Of a stretch of DNA of 41,939 bases, positions 1 through 7,547 are shown one piece after another (the stretch's first letter is position 1; every line of letters starts with the position of its first letter). The stretch lies in NCBI GenBank assembly GCA_964372415.1, contig CAYJQH010000007.1, positions 1 to 41,939 on the forward strand, in the 5' to 3' direction. Source of the stretch: JAGORL01 sp964372415 (GTDB lineage Bacteria > Patescibacteriota > Patescibacteriia > UBA9934). The position numbers and the translations under genes are program-made. The notes under the pieces were generated by a model. It was not told the origin of the DNA, searched no databases, and saw nothing but the letters and a program-made list of their open reading frames with translations.

Positions 1-564
1 AAGTACATGTGTATTAAACAATTTATTTTTGATAATTTCCATAACTTTCTCCTGTTTTCCATGACCGAGAGCGACGCCGATTACGTGTGGCGAAAGGCGC
101 TCCAGGCCGGCCAGTGTAGCTTCAGACAAACGTGGTTCATCGTTGTCAATAATACCCGGATCAAAAGTATGGACATCAAGACCGCTAAAGCGTTCAACTA
201 GTGATTCAGCCGCGCGCTGTGTTTTTTTTGGTACCCCACCTAGGAGCACCAAGCGCTTGCCGGCGTCTCGACAAAGTTCAGCGAGAAGCACAAGTGTGTC
301 GGCCCCGGTGTGTCGATAAGACAAGCGATTGTCGCTCAAAGCAGCCAAAGCAAAGCGTAGGCCAACACCATCTGGCAAAGCCAGATCAGCGGTGTTTAAA
401 AGAGTACGAAAATATGGATCGCGTCGAGCCTCTAGAACAAATTCGGGATTCGGAGTAACGATCATTTTCCCCTTCCCCTCGGCGACCCATGAGGTTAGTA
501 ATTCTCGGAGAGCCTTGGGAGCTATGTCATCAAGTTGTACATCAAGTAATTTGTAGCGGTTCAT
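1..564 (-). CDS. WecG/TagA/CpsF-family glycosyltransferase (partial, C-terminus outside window)
   Basis: The minus strand reads open from the ATG at 562-564 to the window edge, giving 188 residues. The family (GT26) transfers N-acetylmannosamine or related sugars to undecaprenyl-linked acceptors on the inner face of the membrane. Visible family marks are TPNPEFVLEARRD at about residues 37-49, ALPDGVGL at 62-69, a Gly-rich LLGG at 97-100, and ALGHGKQEKVMEI at about 165-177, which corresponds to the usual lG-PkQE motif. The usual length is near 240, so roughly 50-60 residues are missing beyond base 1. It starts 6 bp after the membrane-protein gene upstream, so the two probably share a transcript. 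It would fit with the surface-glycan genes at 11.9-17.5 kb. Family assignment is firm; the sugar substrate is unknown. Confidence 0.87.
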   Translation of the reverse strand, partial: MNRYKLLDVQLDDIAPKALRELLTSWVAEGKGKMIVTPNPEFVLEARRDPYFRTLLNTADLALPDGVGLRFALAALSDNRLSYRHTGADTLVLLAELCRDAGKRLVLLGGVPKKTQRAAESLVERFSGLDVHTFDPGIIDNDEPRLSEATLAGLERLSPHVIGVALGHGKQEKVMEIIKNKLFNTHVL

Positions 565-570
565 ACCCGA

Positions 571-999
571 CTAGCGCTTACGTCTTGGCTCAGTCCCTAC
601 AATAAACCAAGCACAGGTGCCACCCAAAAGATCAAAAAACAGATCAGCCATGGTATCGGGAATACTAGGTTGCGTGGGCGTAAACAGCGAATTGTTTAGT
701 CCGTGATAAGTGTCGAGTGCAAACTCGTGCCATTCCCAGGCAATACCGACGAGCGCTACAAAGCCGATAACAGCCACGTATTGAAATAGTTTTTCGGACA
801 CAAAGTACGATTTGGTAGAGACTCGTTCCACCGTTTGTACCCACAAAGCTAAACCAAGAAGAGCCATGGCATAGCCACCTAAAAAATGGGTTACTATATC
901 AAACCACCTCCAGACAAAGTACAGGTCAAAAAAAATTGCCACCGCATGAATTACAAGAACTAGAGCTGTAACGGCAGCTGCCTGTTTTAAAGAAGGCAT
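571..999 (-). CDS. small multi-pass membrane protein, YjdF/DUF2238-like
   Basis: A 142-residue protein with about four hydrophobic segments (near residues 7-27, 32-52, 73-91 and 120-136). Conserved-looking polar residues lie between them: FDIVTHFLGGY, WEWHEFALD and DTMADLFFDLLGG. The pattern of Asp/His in one helix, Trp-Glu...Glu in a loop and Asp-Thr...Asp before a Gly-rich last helix is what I remember of the DUF2238/YjdF membrane family, whose function is not established. The C-terminus is basic (RRKR), presumably cytoplasmic. It is the first gene of a unit that continues into the WecG/TagA-like gene after 6 bp. A -10 box lies only 10 nt before the ATG, and no Shine-Dalgarno sequence is seen. 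The family call is from memory of the motif spacing only. Confidence 0.6.
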   Translation of the reverse strand: MPSLKQAAAVTALVLVIHAVAIFFDLYFVWRWFDIVTHFLGGYAMALLGLALWVQTVERVSTKSYFVSEKLFQYVAVIGFVALVGIAWEWHEFALDTYHGLNNSLFTPTQPSIPDTMADLFFDLLGGTCAWFIVGTEPRRKR

Positions 1000-1009
1000 A
1001 TTGGCTATT

Positions 1010-1038
1010 ATTCTAGGGCGGTTTTACCTCTTTGTCCA
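1010..1038 (-). promoter_or_regulatory. sigma70-type promoter for the 999-1 unit, near-leaderless
   Basis: On the minus strand TGGACA (1033-1038), a 17-bp spacer and TAGAAT (1010-1015). Only 10 nt separate the -10 box from the ATG at 999, so the predicted transcript starts about 4 nt before the start codon. Confidence 0.55.
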
Positions 1039-1096
1039 TCCGGAGCAATTCCCGGGACCTGTCGGTGAGTTTCGGTTAGGACATTAAAACAGAACT

Positions 1097-1125
1097 TTGA
1101 CAGACCACACTTAGCACTCTATAAT
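1097..1125 (+). promoter_or_regulatory. consensus sigma70 promoter of clpB
   Basis: Perfect TTGACA (1097-1102), exactly 17 bp, perfect TATAAT (1120-1125). This is the strongest promoter match in the window. The start site should be near 1132, giving a leader of about 18 nt. The -10 box lies inside the spacer of the CIRCE operator. Confidence 0.88.
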
Positions 1126-1137
1126 TACGAGTGCTAA
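1111..1137 (+). promoter_or_regulatory. CIRCE operator (HrcA binding site)
   Basis: TTAGCACTC (1111-1119), nine bases, GAGTGCTAA (1129-1137). Both 9-bp arms match the CIRCE consensus without a mismatch. HrcA is the known repressor that binds this element and lets go on heat shock. Here the operator wraps the -10 hexamer, so bound HrcA would block RNA polymerase directly. No hrcA gene is in the window. Confidence 0.96.
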
Positions 1138-1149
1138 GTAAGCTAAAGT

Positions 1150-3780
1150 ATGATACCGAATAATTTTACCAGCAAATCTCAAGAAGCCATTCAGCACGCT
1201 CAGTTTATTGCTAACGAAAATGGTCAACAGGGCGTGGAGCCAATTCATCTTCTTGCGTCACTTGTGACCCAAGAGGAAGGCTTGGTCGGATCAATTTTGA
1301 AGAAATTAGAAGTTAGTCTGCCTGCCTTGCGCGGCGATATAGATCGGATTATTGATTCGTTGCCCAAAACCGGAAACGTGGAGCGTGGCGGAATCGGGCA
1401 AATTATGTTGACGGCGGCGCTGGCGAACGTGCTTCAAATCTCACTTGAACGCGCTCGGCGTTTTAGCGACGAATATATTTCAACCGAACATCTCTTTTTA
1501 GGACTTTTGGTTGATCGAGCGATCGCCTCTTTGTTACGGGTCCACGGAATTGAGGAGGCTAAAGTGTTGACCGCGTTAAAAGAGCTCCGTGGCAATCAAC
1601 GAGTAGATTCGCCTGAACCAGAAGCTAAGTTTCATGCCATCGAAAAATATAGTTTAAATCTTACAGAACGTGCTCGCCACGGTAAACTGGATCCGATTAT
1701 TGGTCGTGACGAGGAGGTTCGTCGAGTGATGCAGGTTTTGTCTCGTCGCACAAAAAACAACCCGGTGCTTATTGGTGAGGCTGGCGTAGGTAAAACCTCA
1801 ATCGTCGAAGGTCTAGCTCAGCGCATTGTGGCTGGTGATGTACCAGAAACACTTAAAAATAAAGAAGTAGTTGCCCTGGATCTCGGCGCCTTAATTGCGG
1901 GTACAAAATTTCGTGGTGAATTTGAAGAACGTCTAAAAGCGTTGGTCCGTGAGGTTCAGTCATCAGAAGGTAAATATGTTCTTTTTATTGATGAACTTCA
2001 CATGCTCGTTGGGGCTGGCAAGGGTGACGACTCCCCTATCGACGCTTCTAACTTGTTAAAACCGGCTTTGGCTCGTGGTGAACTTAGGGTTATTGGTGCC
2101 ACTACCACAAAAGAATATCAACGTCATATAGAAAAAGATCAGGCTCTAGAACGTCGCTTCCAACCTATTTTGGTTGAAGAACCAACTGTGCCTGACGCTA
2201 TAGCCATGCTGCGCGGTATCAAAGAACGTTATGAGATTCATCATGGCGTAAGGATTAGCGACAACGCGATTGTGGCAGCTGTCGAATTGTCTAGCCGCTA
2301 TATTTCAGATCGCAAACTGCCCGACAAAGCAGTCGACCTCATTGACGAAGCCGCCTCGGCTTTACGTTTACAAATTGATTCCATGCCCGAAGAACTTGAT
2401 CGTTTAAAGCGCGAACAAACGCGTTTACAGATCGAAAAACAAGCCTTACTTAAAGAAGAAGATAAGAGTTCAAAAGAGCGGCTGAAGGAGCTCGACAAGC
2501 TTCTAGCTGATGTCGACGAGCGTACTCGTGAGTTAGAACTTCGTTGGAAATCAGAAAAAGATTTGATTGGTAAGCTACGGGCAGTAAAAAATGAGATTGA
2601 TAAATTGAATAACGAGGCGGAGTACGAAGAACGTCGAGGTAATCTGGAACGTGTGGCAGAAATTCGTTACGGACAGATTCCTAACCAGCGAACCGAGCTG
2701 GCCAAGTTTGAAGATGAGCTCAAGAAATTCCAGGCTGAACGAGGACTACTCAAAGAAGTCATTACCGAGGAAGACATCGCCGAAGTCGTTTCACGTTGGA
2801 CACATATTTCCGTTTCTAAGATGCTGGAGAGCGAAATGACCAAACTGGCACGCATGGAAGATGAGCTCAAGAAGCGGGTTGTGGGTCAGGTCGAGGCTAT
2901 CACTGCAGTCAGTAATGCCCTACGCCGTTCGCGAGCAGGCATCGCCGAAGAAAAGCGACCCATTGGTTCGTTCATCTTTATGGGTCCAACGGGTGTTGGC
3001 AAAACCGAGCTCGCCAAGGCTTTGGCTGAATTTATGTTCAACGACGAAAAAGCCCTGATTCGTTTGGATATGAGTGAATATATGGAAAAACATAGCGTGA
3101 GCAAAATGATCGGTTCGCCGCCGGGCTATGTAGGTTACGACGAGGGCGGACAATTAACAGAGATCGTTCGACGCCATCCTTACGCAGTCGTACTTTTTGA
3201 CGAGATTGAAAAGGCTCACCCTGACGTGTTTAATGCTCTTCTGCAAATTCTTGACGACGGTCGTTTGACTGATGCCAAAGGGCGAACTGTAAACTTTAAA
3301 AACACGGTAATTATCATGACGAGTAACATTGGTTCTGACCTCATTCTCTCGCATGGTAATCTTCAGGGAATCGGCTTCACTGGTGACGTCAGTGAAAAAT
3401 CAAAGGTGACTAAAGATAAATTACTTGAACTTCTGCGCGAACAGTTTCGTCCAGAGTTTTTGAACCGTGTTGACGATATTATCGTTTTCAACCCTCTTTC
3501 TTCGCAAGATATCGTGGGCATTGTTGATATTCAAGTCAACCAAGTAGCGCTTCGTTTGGAAGAACAACGCAACCTTCACCTTAAACTTACGGAACGAGCC
3601 AAGAAATACTTGGCCGAAAAGGGGTACGATGACAAGTACGGTGCTCGACCACTTAAACGGGTTATTCAATCACAGATTTTAGATCCGCTAGCTATGAAGA
3701 TTGTGAAGGGAGAGGTCCCGGAATACGCTACGGTAAATATCGACGCCAAAAAAGACGCGGTTGAAATATCAGTTAAATAA
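1150..3780 (+). CDS. clpB: ATP-dependent disaggregase ClpB
   Basis: A Hsp100 chaperone of 876 residues that, with DnaK, pulls proteins out of aggregates in the cytoplasm. Order of parts: N-terminal Clp repeat domain (1-145); AAA+ 1 with Walker A GEAGVGKT (209-216) and Walker B VLFIDE (277-282); a long coiled-coil middle domain (about 400-530) with the ClpB-like stretch RLQIDSMPEELDRL and the sequence RYGQIP; AAA+ 2 with GPTGVGKT (612-619) and VVLFDE (680-685); a C-terminal small domain. The full-length middle domain separates it from ClpA and ClpC. Length is normal for ClpB. Regulation is visible: a consensus promoter and a perfect CIRCE operator, so HrcA-type heat-shock control is expected. 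The ATG at 1150 is the only sensible start after the operator; the Shine-Dalgarno sequence is weak. Confidence 0.97.
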   Translation: MIPNNFTSKSQEAIQHAQFIANENGQQGVEPIHLLASLVTQEEGLVGSILKKLEVSLPALRGDIDRIIDSLPKTGNVERGGIGQIMLTAALANVLQISLERARRFSDEYISTEHLFLGLLVDRAIASLLRVHGIEEAKVLTALKELRGNQRVDSPEPEAKFHAIEKYSLNLTERARHGKLDPIIGRDEEVRRVMQVLSRRTKNNPVLIGEAGVGKTSIVEGLAQRIVAGDVPETLKNKEVVALDLGALIAGTKFRGEFEERLKALVREVQSSEGKYVLFIDELHMLVGAGKGDDSPIDASNLLKPALARGELRVIGATTTKEYQRHIEKDQALERRFQPILVEEPTVPDAIAMLRGIKERYEIHHGVRISDNAIVAAVELSSRYISDRKLPDKAVDLIDEAASALRLQIDSMPEELDRLKREQTRLQIEKQALLKEEDKSSKERLKELDKLLADVDERTRELELRWKSEKDLIGKLRAVKNEIDKLNNEAEYEERRGNLERVAEIRYGQIPNQRTELAKFEDELKKFQAERGLLKEVITEEDIAEVVSRWTHISVSKMLESEMTKLARMEDELKKRVVGQVEAITAVSNALRRSRAGIAEEKRPIGSFIFMGPTGVGKTELAKALAEFMFNDEKALIRLDMSEYMEKHSVSKMIGSPPGYVGYDEGGQLTEIVRRHPYAVVLFDEIEKAHPDVFNALLQILDDGRLTDAKGRTVNFKNTVIIMTSNIGSDLILSHGNLQGIGFTGDVSEKSKVTKDKLLELLREQFRPEFLNRVDDIIVFNPLSSQDIVGIVDIQVNQVALRLEEQRNLHLKLTERAKKYLAEKGYDDKYGARPLKRVIQSQILDPLAMKIVKGEVPEYATVNIDAKKDAVEISVK

Positions 3781-3784
3781 AAGA

Positions 3785-3800
3785 AGCGCAAGTTTGCGCT
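3785..3800 (-). terminator. hairpin between convergent genes
   Basis: AGCGCAA and TTGCGCT form a tight hairpin (arms 3785-3791 and 3794-3800) between the clpB stop and the stop of the minus gene at 3802. Read on the minus strand it is followed by TCTTTTATTT, so it best serves the minus gene. It could also protect the clpB mRNA end. Confidence 0.6.
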
Positions 3801-3801
3801 C

Positions 3802-4623
3802 TTAGTGGCCTGGACGATTCCTCATGATCTTCCTGAACCACGGCAAATAATGTTTTTTTTGCCAACGACGAATTGCCGTTTTGATTCGTTCGCCACTGAC
3901 CGTGAATTCGGGATTCACGGCATCGATAGGTTCGGTGACAATGATGGCTAGACGGAAAACAGTTTGCTCAATTGCCTGTCGCATTCTGACGGCCGTCTGA
4001 GACGTATGCATCACCTTGAGGAAGAGAGGACCGGAAACTGTCTCTAGTAAGATTAAGCCCCCATTACCCAATCCCCAACTTTCATCTTGCTGAGTGGCTC
4101 GTATGAGCCAGTTGACCTCAGATATCAAGTTGAGCCTTGCCGTCCAGACAGTGGCCGCTTCTTGACTACCGAAACCAATTAGCTGCTCCGAGACTTGGTT
4201 TAGGAAGTAAATGTCGTTCGCCCATCTTTGCCAACGTGATGGGTCAAGACTCATGGCTCTAGACCTTAGGTGGTCAAGCTTACTAACAAGATCGTCGCCG
4301 AGGCGCGTATCGTTGTGAACCGATCTCACAACAAAGGTGATGATTGGGAGCGCGCCGAGTTTAATGAGCTTGAAACGGCGTAGAAAGTTTTCTTCTCCTA
4401 GGAAAGAACTTTTGATTTGTACGTAGGCGTTGATACCTCCTTCAAGCTCACAGACGATATCGACACCGATCAAATCCTCATCGGGAGTTGCAGCCCGAAC
4501 AGAGATTAACCAGGTTGGCCTACCAACTCGTTCTTTAAGGATTCGTAAGGCACGACGTTCGTTGCCGTAACCCACTCGTTCAGGATCAAGACGAAGATCC
4601 GCGCTCAATCTTGGATTATCCAT
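3802..4623 (-). CDS. hypothetical protein with a PD-(D/E)XK-like nuclease motif
   Basis: I do not recognise this 273-residue protein as a named family. Its N-terminal third has the spacing of a PD-(D/E)XK nuclease core: Glu22 in YGNERRAL, Asp55 in LIGVDIVCE, and Gln69-x-Lys71 in YVQIKSS. The Q-x-K form also occurs in Mrr-like and DUF4365-like domains, which this region resembles. The middle and C-terminal parts (about 110-273) show no motif I know; the C-terminus is basic. The start ATG at 4623 is well supported by GGAG seven bases upstream. It is divergent from the gene at 4716, with overlapping promoters, and ends at a hairpin. This and its partner have canonical ribosome sites unlike most core genes here, which suggests accessory genes. 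Nuclease activity is an inference from three residues. Confidence 0.62.
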   Translation of the reverse strand: MDNPRLSADLRLDPERVGYGNERRALRILKERVGRPTWLISVRAATPDEDLIGVDIVCELEGGINAYVQIKSSFLGEENFLRRFKLIKLGALPIITFVVRSVHNDTRLGDDLVSKLDHLRSRAMSLDPSRWQRWANDIYFLNQVSEQLIGFGSQEAATVWTARLNLISEVNWLIRATQQDESWGLGNGGLILLETVSGPLFLKVMHTSQTAVRMRQAIEQTVFRLAIIVTEPIDAVNPEFTVSGERIKTAIRRWQKKHYLPWFRKIMRNRPGH

Positions 4624-4656
4624 TTCTACTCCGATTAACTAATGAAATGGGAGCCA

Positions 4657-4684
4657 ATAATAACACTTTCTTGATTTTCGTCAA
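4657..4684 (-). promoter_or_regulatory. promoter for the nuclease-like gene
   Basis: On the minus strand TTGACG (4679-4684), 16 bp, TATTAT (4657-4662). Start site near 4650, leader about 27 nt, then GGAG before the ATG at 4623. Its -35 region interleaves with the opposing promoter. Confidence 0.6.
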
Positions 4685-4700
4685 AGAACTAAGGTATTTT
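4671..4700 (+). promoter_or_regulatory. promoter for the 4716 gene
   Basis: TTGATT (4671-4676), 18 bp, TATTTT (4695-4700) on the plus strand. Start site near 4707, leaving a leader of about 9 nt that would cut into the ribosome site at 4706-4712; the exact start is uncertain. It overlaps the minus-strand promoter. Confidence 0.5.
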
Positions 4701-4715
4701 ATTTCTGGAGGGATC

Positions 4716-5528
4716 ATGGAACGCCCAGTGAAAGTTCGTTCTTCACGAAACGCACGGGGTCTAACAGAACTCGAGCCGATTCACATCAAAGGTCTTAGCA
4801 TCAACGATGTGGTCAGAATCGACATCTCCTTTTGGACCTATAGAGTGCGTAAAGGAGTTATTGTTCCTAGCCACAAGCTCATCACAGAGAGCGAATTCTG
4901 CCTGGAATCACAATACCTGGGTTTCCTTAATCGGTTGCTGGCCAGTACCGAATATGATGGGTCCAGACATGGTGGTGGTGAAGGTGGAGTTATCGAACGG
5001 ACCTTGTTGTTTCACCCCACAAATATCGAGCCCGTCATGGCTCGTGGTTCGGGGAAGATCGTCACCTGGGGCCCGGCCAAGCCAACTAAACCCCTCAACA
5101 TGCCACTTCGTGATTTTCGACTTTGCGTCGGCAGTCATTACGGCGGAAGGTCGTACTGGCTGTCGCCGCGTAACTTAGTTGGGGCCACCGTCAACGAACT
5201 CGGGATCTCGCATCCGGAAATGGATTGGGTGGTTGGCGGCGAAGAGCTTACGCCCATCATTTTCGCAGACAGAAAAAATGCCTTGACCTTTCGGGCCAAT
5301 GGCGAAAAACATGTGTGGTACAGCGAGCGTTTACGTCTTCTGCACCAAGCGGAAAATAGAAACTGGACGGTACTTTTAAGTCTCGGTCTAACCGAGACTA
5401 GTCAGCAGCGCTTCACCCGTTGCCGTACTTGCCACAAATTCACCCGCGGCTCTGGTAAACGACTTCGTTCACACAAGAATTGGCAGGCGGACTTTACAGA
5501 TGCTATCTGCACCTGCTCCGAACCCTAA
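4716..5528 (+). CDS. hypothetical protein with C-terminal cysteine (possible zinc) motif
   Basis: I do not recognise this 270-residue protein. The start at 4716 is chosen because the ribosome site TGGAGGG lies directly before it; a longer frame reaches back to 4611 but would run through both promoters and into the opposing gene. Visible features: a basic N-terminus (RPVKVRSSRNARG), no membrane segments, a Gly-rich patch near 82-91, and a C-terminal cluster Cys236-x2-Cys239 ... Cys265-x-Cys267 in a Lys/Arg-rich context, which could hold zinc and touch nucleic acid. It is divergent from the nuclease-like gene and closes with a strong terminator, so the pair forms an independent unit between clpB and ppa. 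A joint role is an inference from layout only. Confidence 0.65.
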   Translation: MERPVKVRSSRNARGLTELEPIHIKGLSINDVVRIDISFWTYRVRKGVIVPSHKLITESEFCLESQYLGFLNRLLASTEYDGSRHGGGEGGVIERTLLFHPTNIEPVMARGSGKIVTWGPAKPTKPLNMPLRDFRLCVGSHYGGRSYWLSPRNLVGATVNELGISHPEMDWVVGGEELTPIIFADRKNALTFRANGEKHVWYSERLRLLHQAENRNWTVLLSLGLTETSQQRFTRCRTCHKFTRGSGKRLRSHKNWQADFTDAICTCSEP

Positions 5529-5555
5529 CGCGCCAGTCCGGCGCGTGTTATTTTT
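5528..5555 (+). terminator. intrinsic terminator shared by convergent genes
   Basis: Stem ACGCGCC/GGCGCGT (5528-5534 and 5540-5546), 5-nt loop, then GTTATTTTT. It directly follows the stop of the 4716 gene. The ppa stop codon (5548-5550) lies in the T-rich tail. Confidence 0.8.
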
Positions 5556-6057
5556 GAAAATTCCTCAGCCCCTCTTTGATTAACTTTTTGGCTTGAGCAG
5601 CCCCCTTCCAGCCTTTAATATCAGTCTTCTTTTTTTCGAGAATTTTGTATTTCTCAAAGAAGAAAGCAATTTCTTGAAGCGTGTGATCAGCGACATCCCT
5701 GAGATCTTTAATATGAGCAAAGCGTGGATCGTCTTTGGCGACAGCTAGAATTTTTTCATCCTTACCTTTATCGTCGCTCATAAAGAGGACGCCAATTGGT
5801 CGGACATCAACCACGACACCAGGAAACAGTGGATTGCTCACCATTACAAGGACATCAAGCGGATCACCATCACCACCTAGGGTTTCAGGAAGATACCCGT
5901 AGTCACAAGGGTAAAACATGGGAGCGAAGAGCACACGGTCCAATTTAACGACTCCTTGTTCTTTATCGAACTCATATTTATTTTGGCTGCCTCGCGGAAC
6001 TTCGATAATCGCCTGACACACTTCCGGAGCTTTGTCACCGATCGATACATTGTGCAT
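5548..6057 (-). CDS. ppa: inorganic pyrophosphatase (family I)
   Basis: Soluble cytoplasmic pyrophosphatase of 169 residues; it hydrolyses the diphosphate released by aminoacylation and by nucleic acid synthesis and so pulls those reactions forward. Family I marks are all present: IEVPRGSQNKYE (18-29) with the substrate-binding Lys/Tyr/Glu, YPCDYGYLPET (49-59), and the metal-binding GDGDPLDVLV, where Asp63, Asp65 and Asp68 are the classic acidic triad. A Lys-rich tail follows. Length is normal. It is monocistronic, with its own promoter 21 nt upstream of the ATG, and ends at the shared terminator. The upstream intergenic region holds an inverted repeat that also carries the promoter of the divergent gene. 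Confidence 0.97.
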   Translation of the reverse strand: MHNVSIGDKAPEVCQAIIEVPRGSQNKYEFDKEQGVVKLDRVLFAPMFYPCDYGYLPETLGGDGDPLDVLVMVSNPLFPGVVVDVRPIGVLFMSDDKGKDEKILAVAKDDPRFAHIKDLRDVADHTLQEIAFFFEKYKILEKKKTDIKGWKGAAQAKKLIKEGLRNFQK

Positions 6058-6078
6058 ATCAAAAATAAATTCGGTCAG

Positions 6079-6107
6079 ACTATACCCTTCCGAGACTCAA
6101 GACGCAA
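6079..6107 (-). promoter_or_regulatory. promoter of ppa
   Basis: Minus strand TTGCGT (6102-6107), 17 bp, TATAGT (6079-6084). The -35 hexamer sits inside the left arm of the inverted repeat at 6090-6163. Confidence 0.6.
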
Positions 6108-6163
6108 GACCCAAGATTCGCCAAATTATTATTCAGTCTTGCAACTTGGGCCTTGGGTCTCGG
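6090..6163. repeat. imperfect inverted repeat across the ppa / 6184 divergent promoter region
   Basis: The left arm (6090-6108) and the right arm (6145-6163) are 19 bp each and pair with three mismatches; the shared pattern is CCGAGACYCAAGRCSCAAG. Each arm contains the -35 box of one of the two divergent promoters. It may be an operator, or the remnant of a small palindromic repeat that brought promoters with it. Confidence 0.6.
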
Positions 6164-6174
6164 TTTGCTATACT
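6146..6174 (+). promoter_or_regulatory. extended -10 promoter of the 6184 gene, leaderless
   Basis: TTGGGC (6146-6151), 17 bp, TGC then TATACT (6169-6174). The ATG is at 6184, so the predicted start is about 3 nt before the start codon. No ribosome site is present. Confidence 0.6.
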
Positions 6175-6183
6175 ACAACCCGT

Positions 6184-7545
6184 ATGAAACGTTTTGCCTT
6201 TGTTTTGGCAATGGTCGGATTATTGTTGTCTTTTAGACCGGTGTCAGCTTTTGATCCAAATTACATTATTTCTGATGCTGAACTTTTAGATCCATTTGCC
6301 ATGGATTTAAATCAAATACAAGCTTTTCTTGGTAAGGGATACTTAGCAAACTATCGAGCGCCGGATGCCTATGGACGTATCCGTTCAGCCGCCGAGATTA
6401 TTTGGCGGGCAGCTATTGAACACGGCATTAATCCCAAGGTGCTTTTGGTGCTTCTTCAGAAGGAACAAAGCCTTGTTGAAGATGATTCGCCAAGTCAAAA
6501 ACAACTTGATTGGGCCACCGGCTACGCCATTTGTGATTCGTGCAGCATGAACGATCCGTCACTGGCTCGTTGGCGCGGTTTTGGTAAACAAGTCAATTCG
6601 GCAGCCCTGCAGTTTATTGATGGTTACATGAACGAAATTACCGAGAGTGGTCTTGCTGTCGGTCGCTTTGGACCTGGCATTCCGGTGACTGTCGACGGTC
6701 AGCGAATTGTTCCTGCTAATGCAGCTACTGCAGCGTTTTACGCTTATACCCCGCATTTTGCCGGTAACATTAATTTTGTCAGCATCTGGGATGAATGGTT
6801 CGGTCAAGAATACCCAAGTGGCACGTTGGTTCAGGCCTTTGGTCAGGAGGGCGTGTGGCTTATTGAGCGAGGTTATCGTCGGCCAATAACCAGCGTTAGT
6901 GCTCTACAATCACGTTTTGATGCCGAGCTTATTGTTCAAGTTTCTCCCAATCTTCTTGATCGCTTCCCCATCGGCACGCCAATTAGTTTTCCTAACTATT
7001 CCCTGCTCCGAGACGAAACAGGAAAAATTTCTTTGTTAGTTGACGACACACTTCGTCATGTTACCTCGATGGAGGTCTTTCGTGCTGTTGGTTTCTCTGA
7101 AGACGAAGTGGTCCAAGTAACAAGTGATGATTTAAATTCATTCAAAAACGGTGAACCGATTGTCGGAGTAAATCACGAGCCGCTCGGCAAACTATTGCAA
7201 CTCACAACGAACGGCGCCATTTACTTTGTAAAAGATGGAGTGCGTCAGGCTATTTTAGACAGGACTATTTTAGACAGTCGATTTCCTAATCCCGTCTTAA
7301 CCACAGTTGAACCGGTTATCGTTGAACAATATGCTGAAGGTTCCCCGCTACTTCTGCCTGACGGAGTATTAGTCAGAAGCGACAAGGCCCCAGCTGTTTA
7401 CGTCGTCTCTGAAGGTCAGCTTAGACCAATTTTGTCGGCCCAGATTTTTGAGTCGTTTGGTTATGCCTGGGAGAACGTTCGATTTGTCCCTGAAGAAGTT
7501 CTGGCGCTCCAAAAAGTTGGACCACCGCTTGGTGACGGCCGCTAA
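6184..7545 (+). CDS. secreted transglycosylase-like protein with four C-terminal repeats
   Basis: A 453-residue exported protein. The start at 6184 gives a clean signal peptide (MKRFAFVLAMVGLLLS, cut after VSA at residue 22); the longer frame from 5956 runs through ppa and the promoters. The N-terminal domain (about 23-210) begins FDPNYIISD and contains KVLLVLLQKEQSLVED, with Glu94 in the place of a lysozyme-type catalytic Glu; I know this domain from secreted proteins of Actinobacteria and CPR. The second half has four copies of a unit of about 60 residues, at about 223, 280, 344 and 403, with the pattern aromatic-x-hydrophobic-x-x-G-x-x-R-x-I ... F (GVWLIERGYRRPI, AIYFVKDGVRQAI, AVYVVSEGQLRPI; the second copy is divergent). 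These probably bind cell-wall glycan. Hydrolytic activity is inferred. The next gene follows after 2 bp. Confidence 0.78.
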   Translation: MKRFAFVLAMVGLLLSFRPVSAFDPNYIISDAELLDPFAMDLNQIQAFLGKGYLANYRAPDAYGRIRSAAEIIWRAAIEHGINPKVLLVLLQKEQSLVEDDSPSQKQLDWATGYAICDSCSMNDPSLARWRGFGKQVNSAALQFIDGYMNEITESGLAVGRFGPGIPVTVDGQRIVPANAATAAFYAYTPHFAGNINFVSIWDEWFGQEYPSGTLVQAFGQEGVWLIERGYRRPITSVSALQSRFDAELIVQVSPNLLDRFPIGTPISFPNYSLLRDETGKISLLVDDTLRHVTSMEVFRAVGFSEDEVVQVTSDDLNSFKNGEPIVGVNHEPLGKLLQLTTNGAIYFVKDGVRQAILDRTILDSRFPNPVLTTVEPVIVEQYAEGSPLLLPDGVLVRSDKAPAVYVVSEGQLRPILSAQIFESFGYAWENVRFVPEEVLALQKVGPPLGDGR

Positions 7546-7547
7546 GT

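Noticed and set aside
201..556. Plus-strand ORFs in the first 560 bases
   Set aside because: They are shadows of the WecG/TagA-like gene, which reads open on the minus strand with clear family motifs.
2298..3669. Minus-strand ORFs inside clpB
   Set aside because: They are Ser-rich shadows of the coiled-coil and AAA+ codons.
5956..6183. N-terminal extension of the transglycosylase-like gene
   Set aside because: It runs through ppa codons and both promoters; a signal peptide begins exactly at 6184.
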